A DNA stretch of 64,000 nt from Mytilus edulis (GCF_963676685.1 NC_092347.1:91328592-91392591), one strand, 5' to 3'; positions 36,776-48,255 are shown, counted from the first letter of the stretch. Program-made: numbers and translations. The notes: generated by a model not told the origin, from the letters alone.

Positions 36776-37990
36776 GGACCGAATGACAGGACCGAATGAC
36801 AGGACCAAATTGAAAATGCTAATAACTTTTTCATTTCTCAAAGGATTGATCTCAAATTTGAAATATAATAAGATTTTATCATTTAACATATATATCTTAA
36901 AAACAAATCTAATTTTTTTAAAAGAAACTCTAGAAAACGTGACATGACCAACTCTGACAATGACAGGACCAACATCGACAATGACAGGACCAAATAAAAA
37001 TGCTAATAACTTTTTTATTTTTCAACGGAATTATCTCAGATTTAAATTATAAAATGATATGTCATATTTTCAAACCGAAATGTTATAAAAAATATAGAAT
37101 TTTAATCAAAAACATTTGAAAACGTGACATAACTATCGCTGACTGACAGGACCAACTTCGACAATGACAGGACAAAATTAAATTGCTAATTACTCTTTTA
37201 TTTCTTAAAATATTTTTCTGAAATTTGAAATATAATAAGGTTTCATCATTTGATAAATAGATTTAAGAAAAGAATTTAAAAAAAATTGTAAGACACTTTA
37301 GAAAACGTGTCATGACCAACTCTGATAATGACAGGACCAACATCGGCAATGACAGAACCAAACAAAAATGCTGATAACTTTTTTATTTTTCAAGGGAAAT
37401 ATCTCAGATTTGAAACATAAAATGATATGTCATATTTTGAAACCTCAATGTTATAAAAAAAAAAATGATTTTTTTTTCTAAAACTTTCGAAAACGTGACA
37501 TGACCATCGCTGACTGACATGACCAACCTCGACGATGACAGGACCAGTAAAATTGCTAATTATCCTTTCTAAAAAAATAGAAAATATCTTAAATATGAGA
37601 TATAATCAGATTTAACCATTTTATACGTAAAGATAGGAATAATACAGATTTGTTTTATTAAAAGTTTTTTATAATGTGACCTGACCATAAATGACAGGAC
37701 ACTGAAACCTCGACAATGACATGACCAAATAAATATACTAATAACTTTTTTATTTTGAAAAGGAATTACCTCAGTTTTAAAATATAATAAGATTTCATGC
37801 ATCTTTTTATACATCAATTAAAGAAAAATATAGATTTTTTTTTATTGCGAAAACGTAAAATGACCATTCCTGACTGACAGGAATTATCTCAGATCTAAAA
37901 TATAATACGATCTCATCTTTAATTCATCAATTAAAGCAAAATCTAGATTTTTTTTATTGCGAAAACGTGAAATGACCATAGTTCACTGGT
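36776..37990 (+). repeat. Degenerate tandem array, unit about 184 bp, six to seven copies
   Basis: Unit landmarks are 'aatgacaggaccaaat', 'aaaatgctaataactttttt', an 'atctcagatttgaaatataa' block and 'gaaaacgtgacatgacca'. The 'tgctaataac' anchor falls near 36817, 37001, 37184, 37369, 37554 and 37736 (spacing 182-185). The short word 'gacaggacc' is repeated two to three times at each unit junction. The sequence is unrelated to the 187-bp array despite the similar period. The open frame at 37569-37817 minus is repeat-derived. Confidence 0.9.
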
Positions 37991-38405
37991 CAAGTCAACC
38001 TCACTTTTGGCAATTGTATGCTTTGGAAAAATGACATCTTTATTAGCCTCGCTATAACAACATGAACAATATTCCCTGATTTGTTCATACAAATACCACT
38101 GTCTGGCTGCATCTAATTCTTTTGATGTTTAAGTGTTTGGCATAGCAAATTTGAAATTCTAGTGTTTTTAACAAACTGATGGTTATAGGTACAGAGTCAC
38201 ATGACTCTTTAAAAACAACATATCCTGGTTTGGTTGAATCAACTATGAAGTGGTGATAAGTTCTAATATGCTTAAATGTTTTAAAATACTGCTGAAGGTA
38301 TATTTTCCAATCACAAAATATGACCGGTTTCTCCACATCTTTAACTAACTGGGAAATATTATGATCATTTCTGCTGGATTTGTTCATACTTTCTGCAATC
38401 TGCAA
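37991..38405 (-). pseudogene. Decayed fragment of a multicopy transposon-type protein
   Basis: The minus strand is open for 106 codons (38405-38085) and contains VIFCDWKIYLQQYFK, then HHFIVDSTKPGYVVFKES. Just downstream, in another frame, comes ELDAARQWYLYEQIREYC (about 38112-38055). The combination 'DW..YL..YF..., HHF......PG.V..K' followed by 'RQWYLY.QIREFC' is one I recall from uncharacterised multicopy proteins of molluscs, cnidarians and fishes that behave like mobile-element ORFs. A frameshift near 38110-38125 separates the two parts and no intact start remains. The family has no function I can name, and the assignment rests on memory of the motif. Confidence 0.45.
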
Positions 38406-39034
38406 GATATAACAACATTTTTGCTATTACACAATCAACATGTAGTGTGCATGTAGTTTGATTTAAATGTATTTAGAAGAGACAAGAAATACAAAATGGG
38501 TGTGACATGACTTCTTTTTCCTGCAATGGATATACTAGAAATGTTGACATGCATACATGTATCATTTCTATAAAACGAGAAGACCTCATTTTGTGTGTCG
38601 CTTCTCTTTTGTCCACAACAAATTAATCATCATGCCTCTGTGTCTTATAGGTACAGTGCATAGTCGCATTTGTCATTCATTCATATGAATAATCAGATTG
38701 AGTTATTTTGGGAGAAAAACGAGGAAAAAGGTGTTCGGCTAAAGTGTCCGTCATAGGGCAAAATTTCAAGTCAGGTTATACTTCAGGTTTGTTTTTTCTG
38801 TATTTGAACATAGATATACTTCGAATAAAGTGTATTTTCTATCTGATATCATAATTATATGGATCATTATGTAAAAAAAACCAATGAATAATAATGTCAA
38901 CTAACCCATCAATGCAATTTCAGTTTTAATATGATAAGAACTGACTGTCTCTATGAATACTTATAAAAACAACATTAAGAGGATTTCAAGACGGGTACTT
39001 TGTTGAACTTATGAAAGTTAATGATTTGACATTT
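38406..39034. other. Noncoding DNA
   Basis: AT-rich; possible upstream remains of the fragment at 37991-38405 but no recognisable motif. Nothing else seen. Confidence 0.4.
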
Positions 39035-39510
39035 TTAAAGGCAGTGCTTTAAGGCCTGACTTATAAGTCATGAGGTTCATCTTTCCTTACGCGACATCCA
39101 ACAAATCTATGCTTGGGGTCATTTAGCCAGAAATAGATCCGGAAATGTTTAATTTTCTCCTCTGCTTTTTGTGGTATGAAATGGTTTTTGTTGCTTTCAT
39201 TTACATTGGGAAATAAAGAAACGATCAGTGTGTATTGTTCGTTTTAAAAACTTTTTATTAATGTTTTTTTTGCATTATAAGCAGTCAACCTGATTACAAA
39301 CTATCATTATTTGAATTCCGTGTAGAAAGAGGTCGGGTCAATTTCGAGTATTATATGCCATCTAAAGATATTTTAAAATCACTTCAGTCGTTGATATTAC
39401 AATTAAAAGTCGACTGAACATGAATTATATTGCATATTATCCAATTTAAAGCATTTCTATACGTGAAGCCGTATGGCGTTATAGTTATTTCGGTCTTAGT
39501 TATATAACGT
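39035..39510 (+). repeat. Dispersed repeat, family E, first copy
   Basis: 'aaggcagtgctttaaggcct', 'agaaatagatccggaaatgt', 'aaagaaacgatcagtgtgta' and 'gcagtcaacctgattacaaa' all recur in order at 48253-48722, same strand. Similarity holds into the 'gtatggcgttatagttattt' region. The class of element is unknown. Confidence 0.85.
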
Positions 39511-39792
39511 ATGAAATTATCGTTCCTGAATCTGGGCTCAATAATTAGAGACAAAAAGCGTCAAAAAGTGATGAGAAGCGACAAAAAAATTAATTTAGCG
39601 ATAAGAAGCGTCAAGAAAACTATTTAGCGACGATACATATATAAAAAAATATCATTGCAACAACTTATTCCCAATAGATATTAAAAAAATGCATTATTTT
39701 TATTAAAGGGGCGGTTTTTAAACCTTTTTTTATATATTACATTGATAGATATAAAAAAAACATTTTATAAACAAGAAAGGGATTGTCTAGTT
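39511..39792. other. Short repetitive 'agcgacaaaaagcgtc' stretch and spacer
   Basis: From 39545 to 39640 the words 'aaaaagcgtca', 'agaagcgacaa', 'agaagcgtcaa' and 'tttagcgacga' recur, a short degenerate tandem motif. The remainder is A/T-rich spacer. Confidence 0.55.
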
Positions 39793-40777
39793 TTTATACG
39801 ACCCCAAAATTTTTTTGGGTTCGTATAATGGTATGATGCCGTCGTCTGCGTCGTCTACGTTGTCAGCGTCGTCTGCGTTGTCAGCGTTGTCTGCGTCGTC
39901 GTCGTCCGAAGACACTTTGGTTTCCGGATAATAACTTTAGTTTAAGTGAATAGATCTTAATGAAATTTTTTCAGATGGTTCAATACCACAACAGGAAGGT
40001 TGGGATTTATTTTGGGGATGATGGTCTGAACTGTTTAGGAATTAGGGGCCCAAAAGGGGCCAACACAAGCATTTTTCTAGTTTCAGGATAATAACTTGTT
40101 TACCAGTATTTCAATTGCTCTGAAAGTATACTGCAATGTTAAAAATCACAAGTGGAAGGTTTGGATTCATTTAAGGGGTTATGGGGCCAAAGTTTAGGAA
40201 TTAAGGGCCAAAAAGGGGCCTAAACAAACATTTTTCTAGTTTCCGGACAATACCTTGTGTGTAATTGCATGGATCTCTCTGAAATTGTGACACAATGTAC
40301 CATATAATAAAGGGGAGGCTGGGATTAAGTTTTGGGTTAATTGCCCAAAATATGTAGAAATTAAGGGCCAAAAAGAAGCATGTTTCTAGTTTCCAAACAA
40401 TCATGACAATAACTTGTGTTTAAGTGTATGGATCTCTCTGAAATCGTACTACAAGGTTCAATATTACAAAGGAAGGCATGGGTTTGAGTTTAAGGGTTAT
40501 TGCTCCAAGGGGGGTTTCAATAAATTGGGGGGGGGGGGGGATCTCAGTTTACCATTTTTTTAGGGATTTTTTTTTTCAACATTTTTCAAATTTCAAATTT
40601 TGAAAAGTTTCAATAAGAAATATTCAATTGCACAGTATTGTGCAATAGATGTGTTAGATCTTGAACCACATTAATTTTGTGGCAAAAACACAATCAAAAT
40701 TCAGACAGTATCAAGCTTGAATATTGTAACCAAATTTGCCCCAACTGATCAGGGTTCGACCACTGGGGTCGTATAAA
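39793..40777 (+). mobile_element. Inverted-repeat element of about 985 bp with internal 155-bp repeats
   Basis: Termini are 14-bp perfect inverted repeats: tttatacgacccca at 39793-39806 and tggggtcgtataaa at 40764-40777. The left end can also fold on itself (tatacgaccc ... gggttcgtata). After a run of gtcgtctgcgt-type words, four diverged units follow (about 39907, 40078, 40238, 40388), each starting 'agtttccgga(c/t)aata' and most ending 'aattaagggccaaaaagggg'. No transposase is present, so it is non-autonomous. A 14-G-like run sits near 40528. The tail 'gctgcgccctgcggagcacc' just outside is a motif I associate with this repeat in bivalves. Confidence 0.7.
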
Positions 40778-41383
40778 GCTGCGCCCTGCGGAGCACCTGG
40801 TTATTAGATATAAAGAATATGTTTTATGCAAACGCTAAAAATTGGAAATCAAAACAAAATTTTCCAACTTCCTTTTAAAGATTTTTTTTAATCAAAACCA
40901 TGCGTATTCGGTAAATTTTTCAACAAACTTTAACATAATAGTTCAAATAATTAACATTATGCAACTGGACAACAATTAAAAAAAAAAGTAGGGCAAATGG
41001 ACCTTGGTGGAACAGGTATCAGGGCGAACAGGTACTAAAGCGAACGTGAACCAGGGCGAACGGACCCGGATTCTTATATAGGCATGATATATAGGTATGT
41101 GTGTTGCACAAGTCTTTCACAAGTTTCAAAAAAGCTCATGTTATAAAACTTTTTTTCAGGGCACAAACCCACCTTAAAAAGACTTGTCTACTGCCATTCC
41201 CATCCTATTTTCATATACCATTTGCAAGCAAGAGACTGAATGGTTTGCAAAATTAAAAATCAGGACGGTGTCCCGTTAAACCAAAAGAACTTATTCTCTT
41301 ACGCCGGAGAAACCTGAAAACTACTCTCTTACAACATGCTCCGGCAGAGTAGCTACTTCCGGGAAAAGAGGAAAAGATTTCGT

Positions 41384-42263
41384 CATAAAATCTGTACATA
41401 GTGACGTACAATTTGATCTGCCTACATTAATTGAATGAATTAATATTCCCAATAATCGAGACGAAATTCCTACTTCTGAAGTTGCAATGCATCATCCTCA
41501 TCTGAAAGAACTCAGAGGAAACATTTCACCAATAGAGGAACGTTGTCAAATTCTACTCCTAATTGGAAGGGACCTTATAGAGGCACACCACGTCCTTGAA
41601 CAACGCCTAGGACCATCCCGAACTCCATTTACCCAAAAGTTGAGACTTGGTTGGGTCATAATTGGAAATACATACATTGACGAGCAAACTGTTCCTATTT
41701 AAATCAACACTAAGATCATTAACGTTTCAATCACGGAATCAGAACAACGTCTTGCCTCAAGACCGGAAATAGCCGTCTGGGACAAGAATCCAATTGTTGT
41801 TCAGTCTAACGACAAAAACTTTCATTCGAATGCCAAAGTCGCAAAATCGCATTCAATACAATACCTTGAATGTACAGGACCGAGTACCAAGCCTGGTAAA
41901 CGCACGAATTCCTCTAAAGGGACATCACTCGCGTCACTAAAAGCAAAATCTTTGACTTCTATTAAAAAATCTATAGATAAAGAAAATTTCATTCCGAAAT
42001 CAACAGGACCTGAGGTTCATGGTGAGGAAATCAGTAGCATTCGCAAACCTATTACGATAGAAGGACCTATTGCCAATATCAATCTGCCTTTGAGCAAGCA
42101 ACATCTACTGCGAGGAGGAAGCAGTATTGCCAAATCTGACTTGAATTTTAGTGAAAAGGAACCAGTAGTCTTATCTGGACATCATCACAAAGTAACACAT
42201 TTTCTTGGACATTACTACATACTACAACAAAATCAAACATTGAGGACCCTACTTCACAGATAG
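41384..42263 (+). pseudogene. BEL/Pao polyprotein remnant (protease-like and integrase-like fragments)
   Basis: From 41384 the plus strand reads, with one in-frame TGA near 41434, into a stretch ending at the stop near 41700 that includes PHLKELRGNISPIEERCQIL, then LLIGRD, LEQRLGPSRTP and KLRLGWVIIG. This is the arrangement of the aspartic-protease-like (DUF1758) part of BEL/Pao polyproteins, where 'ILIGRD' and 'LGWVI.G' are landmarks. After 41700 a second open stretch ends LLRGGSSIAKSDLNFSE, KEPVVLSGHHH, which resembles the segment before the integrase zinc-binding domain. The reverse transcriptase expected between them is missing, so this is a deletion derivative. Confidence 0.65.
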
Positions 42264-42730
42264 AACAACTGGATCAGCAGGATGGAACGTTAGGACGAAA
42301 CGCTTAATTTCGTCTGATACTAAAAAAAGATGTGACATTCCGCTAAACCGGAAGAGGATCAAGTATTAGCTCTCGTCATACCCACCGGAAGACCACCTTC
42401 AACCGTCGTCGACGTATAACAACATTGGAAAAAACAGTTCCTACTATCTCAACAGCAACTATGGAGCATTCTGCCAATCACAGCAACCTCATTGAAGAGA
42501 TCCTTCTTCTTAGGACAAGAAACTGTGCCGAACCCAGTTTCCCGTGGAATTAATCTATTCTGAAAACTTTATATTGAGAGGTCGTAAGTTGAAACCTGAT
42601 ATTTCTCATACGACCAGAAGTAGACGTTACTCTTGTACATAATCAATTTATGTTTGGATTTTATTTATTTAATATATTTATATGCGATTTAGTTATGGAA
42701 AAGTGATATCAGATAGACATCAGACGGGGA

Positions 42731-43270
42731 GTATTCTGTTACGCCGTTCCTCAATTTATATAGTTCGTTTGATTATATTCTTAATCTATTTATGTGTTCC
42801 ATCTTTAACCTTATAAGAACGTTCAAAAATCGTATCATCGCTACCTTTCCCTCTCTCACACGTATCCGTTACATGAAAACTGCAAGGTCATTATGATCAC
42901 GAGGAACATTTCGTCGAGACGTCATCTTGGACACAATTTGTGGCTAACCACAGAGTGAGTTAATTATATAACATTGTATTTAAAGCCTTCAAATTGCCTT
43001 TCGTATAATTGAACCTCTTCTCCGTGAAATACTTTAAATGTAACTGTTCTTGAAAGTACAACATTTCCTCGGATTCAATGGACTGTGCAATCAATTATTT
43101 TGGACATTTCATACACTAGAAACATTAATTCAACACATTGTAAAATTGTATTTTATTTGTTTTTCAGCTTTTTACCATTTGTTAGATTGGTTTGAGAATA
43201 TATTATCAGCACCTGATAGTCTTGTTGCTTGAGCCCAATCGTCGGTTATACTTAATGGTCAGGCCAATAC
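42731..43270 (+). repeat. 3' LTR of the BEL/Pao-type element
   Basis: The start gtattctgttacgccg matches the element's left end with two differences and follows a purine-rich tract. The end 'ggccaatac' abuts the target duplication. Terminal bases gtatt/aatac are inverted, instead of the more usual TG/CA. About 540 bp long; no second full copy exists in the window. Confidence 0.6.
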
Positions 43271-43510
43271 AGAACTAAACTGGATGAATATTGTAGGAGA
43301 AATCTAGAGGAAAGTTTTGATTTGTGAAATTGGTTTTCCTGAAAAGTAATTCATCCTGCAGAAAGGATTTATAACTGTCCACCACCAACTGTCGAGCTAA
43401 TGTTGAGCTTCACTGATGGAATTTCCTTAATTAAAAACTCCTTTTTCATTCATACCGGTAGTTTACTTTATCATGTTAATACTGAAGAATAGTTTTGCTT
43501 GGAGTTAGAA

Positions 43511-43769
43511 ACATACCTGCCCACTTTTCAAAATGCCCATGGGGGTTTTACGTGAAAGATGGTTCTTATAGTCCTGCAAAATCTTCAAGGGGGCCTTCAA
43601 ACATATTCTAATGTGGTTTTTTGGTTTCTTCGTGCTTTGACAAGCTCATAACCCGTGTTGAATTAATTGTTATCTTTAAAGTAGTGGACAAAATTGCTCT
43701 TACAAAATTTCCACTTGGGAGCCTCCACGGGGGGAATATCCCGCAAAAAGTGACAGTTGGCGGGTATGT
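43511..43769. mobile_element. 259-bp MITE-like element with terminal inverted repeats
   Basis: The left end acatacctgccca and the right end ggcgggtatgt are inverted repeats. The flanks carry agaa duplicated (43507-43510 and 43770-43773). The paralogous copy reads 'gagttagaaaaagtatgg' at 50921-50938 without the element, so the insertion and its 4-bp duplication are demonstrated by comparison. Internal 'cccatgggggttttac' and 'ccacggggggaatatcccgc' are themselves complementary in part. No coding capacity. Confidence 0.85.
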
Positions 43770-44177
43770 AGAAAAAGTATGGTCATCAAAAGAGTTGACA
43801 TGTTACTATGTAGATTTACCATTATGTTACTTGATGTTCTTGCAATACACACAGTACGGAGACTAGTCAATCTTTGCGAACTATTTTTCATAGGATGGGA
43901 GTCATTGAAAATGCATATATAATCAATAATTAAAAATAAACTATTTATATTAAAAGGGAAAAGTTCTTATATGTCTTAAAAATGCATTTCATGGCGAGGT
44001 ACAGAAAATATACAGTAGACTATAAATATAGGTGAACTAGGTACAAGAGAACTCTAAATCTTAAATACTACAAACCACCTCTGTTATACAATGTATGTGT
44101 AAGATAAGGATATAACTGGACCAGAAATACACACAACCTGTAATTAACTGCCTTTACAGCGCTTTCGCGCTTTGATT

Positions 44178-44775
44178 AAGTTTAGAGGTGAATCATGTTT
44201 TTTTTGTTCATTTAAAGAGAACTATAAATGTATTGTTAATGCTGTAAAGTGATATTATGTTTTTGTATAAAATCACGACATCAGTATCATATATTCGACC
44301 TTGATAAATGTAAATTACAGGTGTTTAATGTTTAATGACGCACTTAATAATTGTTTTGATCACAATTTAGAACGTTAGCACGGGTGACATATTTTCACAT
44401 TTAATTTGAAATAGAAATTCGGTGTTCTATTAATATAAGTTGCATCTTTGTTAAGATTCTCAGATTAAGAATTGTCATGGTATAACAAAATCACACGTAT
44501 TTTCTATTCATGCTCTGTATCAGCATTGTATTACCCTTCCAAATCAAAATAAAAAAACCCAAACAAAACAAAAATAAACCAAAAATAAACCAAAAATCGT
44601 CTTAATCTTTAAAAAGAATGCTCAAATCATCAAAAAGAAAACAACAACGATACAATGTATATATCGAAAAGGGACATTACTGCTATATTTCTGTGGTTAC
44701 ATGTAGTAGCGACTTTTATGTTACTCATTTGTTCGTTTCACAGAAAAATGTGTTCTTGTGTTTGTCATAAAATTG
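44178..44775. other. Noncoding DNA left of the Penelope-like element
   Basis: AT-rich with an 'aaacaaaacaaaaataaacc' low-complexity run near 44560-44600. The 69-codon frame at 44655-44864 is hydrophobic but runs into the element end and is not supported as a gene. Confidence 0.45.
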
Positions 44776-47770
44776 AGAATGGAAATGGGGAATGTGTCAA
44801 AGAGACAACAACCCGACCAAATAAAAAACAACAGCAGAAGGTCACCAACAGGTCTTCAATGTAGCGAGAAATTCCCGCACCCGGAGGCGTCCTTCAGCTG
44901 GCCCCTAAACAAATATATACTAGTTCAGTGATAATGAACGCCATACTAATTTCCAAATTGTACACAAGAAACTAAAATTAAAATAATACAAGACTAACAA
45001 AGGCCAGAGGCTCCTGACTTGGGACAGGCGCAAAAAATAACAATACGCACATTAAAATTCAGTTCAAGAGAAGTCCGAGTCTGATGTCAGAAGATGTAAC
45101 CAAAGAAAATAAACAAAATGACAATAATACATAAATAACAACAGACTACTAGCAGTTAACTGACATGCCAGCTCCAGACTTCAATTAAACTGACTGAAAG
45201 ATTATGATTTCATCATATGTACATCAGGCACAATCCTTCCCGTTAGGGGTTTAGTATCATACCATCATAACATATATGAGAAGAACATAACCCGTGTCAT
45301 GCCAACAACTGTTTTTGAATAAATGTGTTTAGTTCCGACGCAAAGACCTTATCAGTGACTCAATATTAACGCCAAAATATGCAATCTTTAATGACTTGAC
45401 AACAGTATCGTAATTATATCCCTTCTTAATAAGTGTATTCAAAGGTTTTTAAGTTTCTGAGGTGAATACTGACACCTTTGTGCTTTATAAAGAATATTTC
45501 CATAAAAAATTGGATGTGAAATACCTGAACGTATAAGAAGTCTGCATGTTGAGCTATATTTACGAATGATGTCTTTATACCGATGATAAAATTTAGTAAA
45601 TGTTTTGACTAGTTTGTGATATCGAAAACCCTGGTGTAATAATTTTTCAGTAATACATAAATGTCTCCCGTTAAAATCTTAAACATTGTTACATACACGA
45701 GCGAATCGTACAAGTTGAGATATATAAACACCGTAAGATGGTGACAAGGGAACGTCACCATCTAAAAACGGATAATTAACGATAGGAAATGAAAAATCAT
45801 CCCTTTTATCATAAATTTTAGTATTCAGCTTTCCGTTAGTGATATAGATATCAAGATCGAGGAAAGGGCAGTGGTCATTGTTAGTATAAGCTTTATTTAA
45901 AGTAAGTTCAGCAGGATAAATTTAATTAATATACATACTGAAGTCGTCATTATTGAGAGCCAAAATATCATCCAAATATCTAAAAGTATTATTAAATTTG
46001 TTTATCAGATGTTGTTTTGATGGGTCTTTGCTTAATTTTGTAATAAATTGTAACTCATAACAATACAAAAAGAGGTCCGCAATAAGTGGTGCACAGTTAG
46101 TCCCCATTGGAATTCCGATAATCTGACGATATACGGAATCCCCAAAGCGAACAAAAATGTTATCTAGTAAAAATTCAAGGGCATATATAGTATCAAAGCA
46201 TGTCCAATTAACATAGTTTTTTTGTTTATTGCTACTAAAAAATGACCTAAAAGAGTTTGAATATATATATTCACATTCTGATTTTTTGAATGCCCATTTA
46301 ATTAGGTGTGTGAATTTTGTCTTAATGAGAATGTGAGGCAATGTGGTATACAGGGTAGAAAAATCAAAACTTTGAATAGATTCAAAATCACCAATATAAG
46401 CATGCAATTTATCAAGTACTTCCAAAGAGTTCTTGACACTCCAAAAGTAATTTATTCCACTATTTTCGAAGGCCTTATTTGAACAATTTATTATAAGGTT
46501 TTTAATTGTACCAAGTGTGCTGGTAAGAAGAATAGACAATTTAGTAGTTGAACAATGGCTTGAAGACGAAATAAATCTATATTTGTAAGGGGTTTTGTGT
46601 AGCTTCGGAAGCCAATACATTGTTGGAACTTTCATTGTATTTGGCTCTGCTTGTAAAGCGGTGGCTAAAAGTTTATGTTTGTTACAGATTTCGTTTTCTG
46701 AAAATGGAGTCAGTTGGAATGTTGGTGAATTGGTGATTTCCTTTTTCAGAACCTCAATGTAAAATTTACGTCAAACAATAATAATATTATTAGCAGCTTT
46801 ATCGGCCGGGACAAAAACAAATTCCTTGGCTAATTCTTTTAGTTTATGTTTGATACGAGAAATAGGTTTATTTTGGTTAATGTTAATAGTAAAATGTTCT
46901 TTAAAATGTTGAATACGTATATCAACTATCTTCATTACTGAATTAAAAAAAGAGTCCAAAGATTTTTTGTCAGCTTTTTCCCGTTTTATCCATTTTATAC
47001 AGTAAGTATGGAGTGAGTCGTGGATGATATTACGACACTCATTCCAATTAATAATTGACGGGGGACGATATATAGGTCCTTTACTGAGGAATGATTTTAA
47101 CTCGCGGTCTTGAACGATGTTAAGATCTCCTGTTATAACATGGGAAATGGGTCCATAAATATATTCGGAATTACTGCAATTACATGAAGTAGGTGTATGT
47201 TCACTGATATTAACATCTTTACACAATTGACTATAATTGAACACAAATTTCGGGTAGATTTCTTGTAAATATAACAAATAAGAGGTAGCTCAGTATTGTC
47301 AAAATATCCAGGAATTTGTTCTTTAACAGAATGGTCGTTAAATATACCGGCAATATTTACAAAATCAAAGCCTTTATTGACATACTTAATTTTAATAAAA
47401 TGTTTTTTATGATCTTCAGGGCGATCAATTTTGGGAAATAATTTAGAATAACAATATGCCATAATAATTTGAACAATTTCATACTTAGGACTGCTATATG
47501 AAATTTTGTTGCAATCCTCCAAAATTTTATTTAACTTATTAACCGGTAACGAACAGAGTTTTGTTAACAGATAATGTCTGCCGTTGTTTTTTGAAATAGA
47601 AATTAGGTCCGAAATATTGGTATGATTGGCCCGAAATTTTCTTTGATTGCGATTTGTTCTACGACCGTGAGAACGGTTTTTACGAACAGTTTTAGAAACT
47701 ATATCCAAAATGTTAACGGAATTGGTTCTAGATATATTACCAATTCCCATGATATTATCATTTAGACCGA
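44776..47770 (-). mobile_element. Penelope-like retroelement, near full length, inactivated
   Basis: Minus-strand element. The 3' non-coding end (44776-45440) is shared with 31752-32505 and 53212-53985. Upstream lies a single broken reverse-transcriptase reading frame from about 47750 to 45470. The left boundary in the plus-strand sense is 'gaatggggaatgtgtcaaag'; the 5' boundary is uncertain, near 47760. No LTRs, and no GIY-YIG endonuclease motif could be found in the surviving C-terminal part. Confidence 0.7.
45470..47750 (-). pseudogene. Reverse transcriptase ORF of the Penelope-like element, broken
   Basis: The reading frame starts MGIGNISRTN with a basic N-terminal region. A frameshift near 47235-47245 leads into 'SCNCSNSEYIYGPISHVITG', 'LSKGPIYRPPSIINW' and 'VFVPADKAANNIIIV'. 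A TGA at 46771-46773 interrupts, then the frame resumes through MYWLPKLHKTPYKYRFI, FDFSTLYTTLPH, GIPMGTNCAPLIADLF and the catalytic RYLDDILALNN (45950-45982 region). A TAA at 45922-45924 and another at 45679-45681 interrupt the C-terminal part, which still reads PFLDLDIY and CITEKLLHQGFRYHKL. The motif set is that of a widespread animal RT family that I place with Penelope-like elements; placement is by memory of motifs, not by alignment. The catalytic YLDD is present, but the ORF cannot be expressed. Confidence 0.7.
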
Positions 47771-48054
47771 GAGGGTAAACTGTCTGTAATTTTTTAATTC
47801 AATTTAATTCAATTATTTTCCGTGATCGTACAAACTTTGAATGCGATTCACCAGGCTGCTTATTTACTACTTCTAAAGGTTGAACTGCTAAATATTTAAA
47901 AGGATGGTTGTGCTTCTTAAGGTGTTGATAAATGATACTTTTGAATTTATTTGGTCTTTTAAAACGATACAGATGTTCTTTGTCATGTCTGTTTGTGCTG
48001 TATTTCTGTCATGTAATGTTGTCATCTTAGCGATGTTTTATTAATATTGCTATA
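47771..48054. other. 5' flank of the Penelope-like element
   Basis: Contains 'aattcaatttaattcaatta' and 'ccaggctgcttatttactac', possibly the untranslated 5' part of the element, read on the minus strand. No gene seen. Confidence 0.35.
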
Positions 48055-48255
48055 AACGCAGTTTATTTAGCTAACCATTAATCCTGATTCAACCCACCAT
48101 GTTTTTCTTTAAATATCCTGTCGTTTGCACTTTTTGTTTGTTGCACTTCAGTGTTTCTGTTGTTCCTTTATTTTTTCTCTTGTAGTTGATGTGTTTCCCT
48201 CGGTTTTAGATAGTCATCCGAATTTGTTTTCTCTTAAATCGTTTTATGATTTTTA
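48055..48255 (+). repeat. Dispersed repeat, family B
   Basis: Shows 'taatcctgattcaacccacc', 'cacttcagtgtttctgttgt', 'ttgtagttgatgtgtttccc' and 'ttgttttctcttaaatcgtt' in family B order, immediately followed by the second family E copy. Confidence 0.65.

Larger units (their letters stand above)
41291..43270 (+). mobile_element. Internally deleted BEL/Pao-type LTR retrotransposon
   Basis: Insertion of about 1.98 kb flanked by the 5-bp duplication agaac (41286-41290 and 43271-43275); the paralogous site at 50080-50100 reads 'ccaaaagaactaaactgg' and is empty. Only about the first 16 bp of a 5' LTR remain (ttattctcttacgccg, matching gtattctgttacgccg at 42731). The body retains pieces of a BEL/Pao polyprotein: a protease-region fragment and an integrase zinc-binding-like fragment, with the reverse transcriptase and RNase H lost. 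A purine-rich 'cagacgggga' precedes the 3' LTR. Non-functional by every measure. Confidence 0.8.
41092..44177 (+). repeat. Duplicated segment, copy A (carries two insertions)
   Basis: Blocks 41092-41290, 43276-43510 and 43774-44177 match 49884-51322 in order and orientation (for example 'aggtatgtgtgttgcacaag', 'catttgcaagcaagagactg', 'atattgtaggagaaatctag', 'tttcatggcgaggtacagaa', 'cagcgctttcgcgctttgat'). The two gaps in the match are mobile-element insertions described separately. No gene is visible in the segment; short frames at 43050-43232 and 43621-43866 lie in inserted DNA. Confidence 0.9.

Noticed and set aside
43621-43866. 81-codon frame crossing the MITE end
   Set aside because: Most of it lies in the 259-bp inserted element; absent from the paralogous copy.
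44655-44864. 69-codon frame with a membrane-like segment
   Set aside because: Runs into the terminal sequence of the Penelope-like element; no conserved motif.
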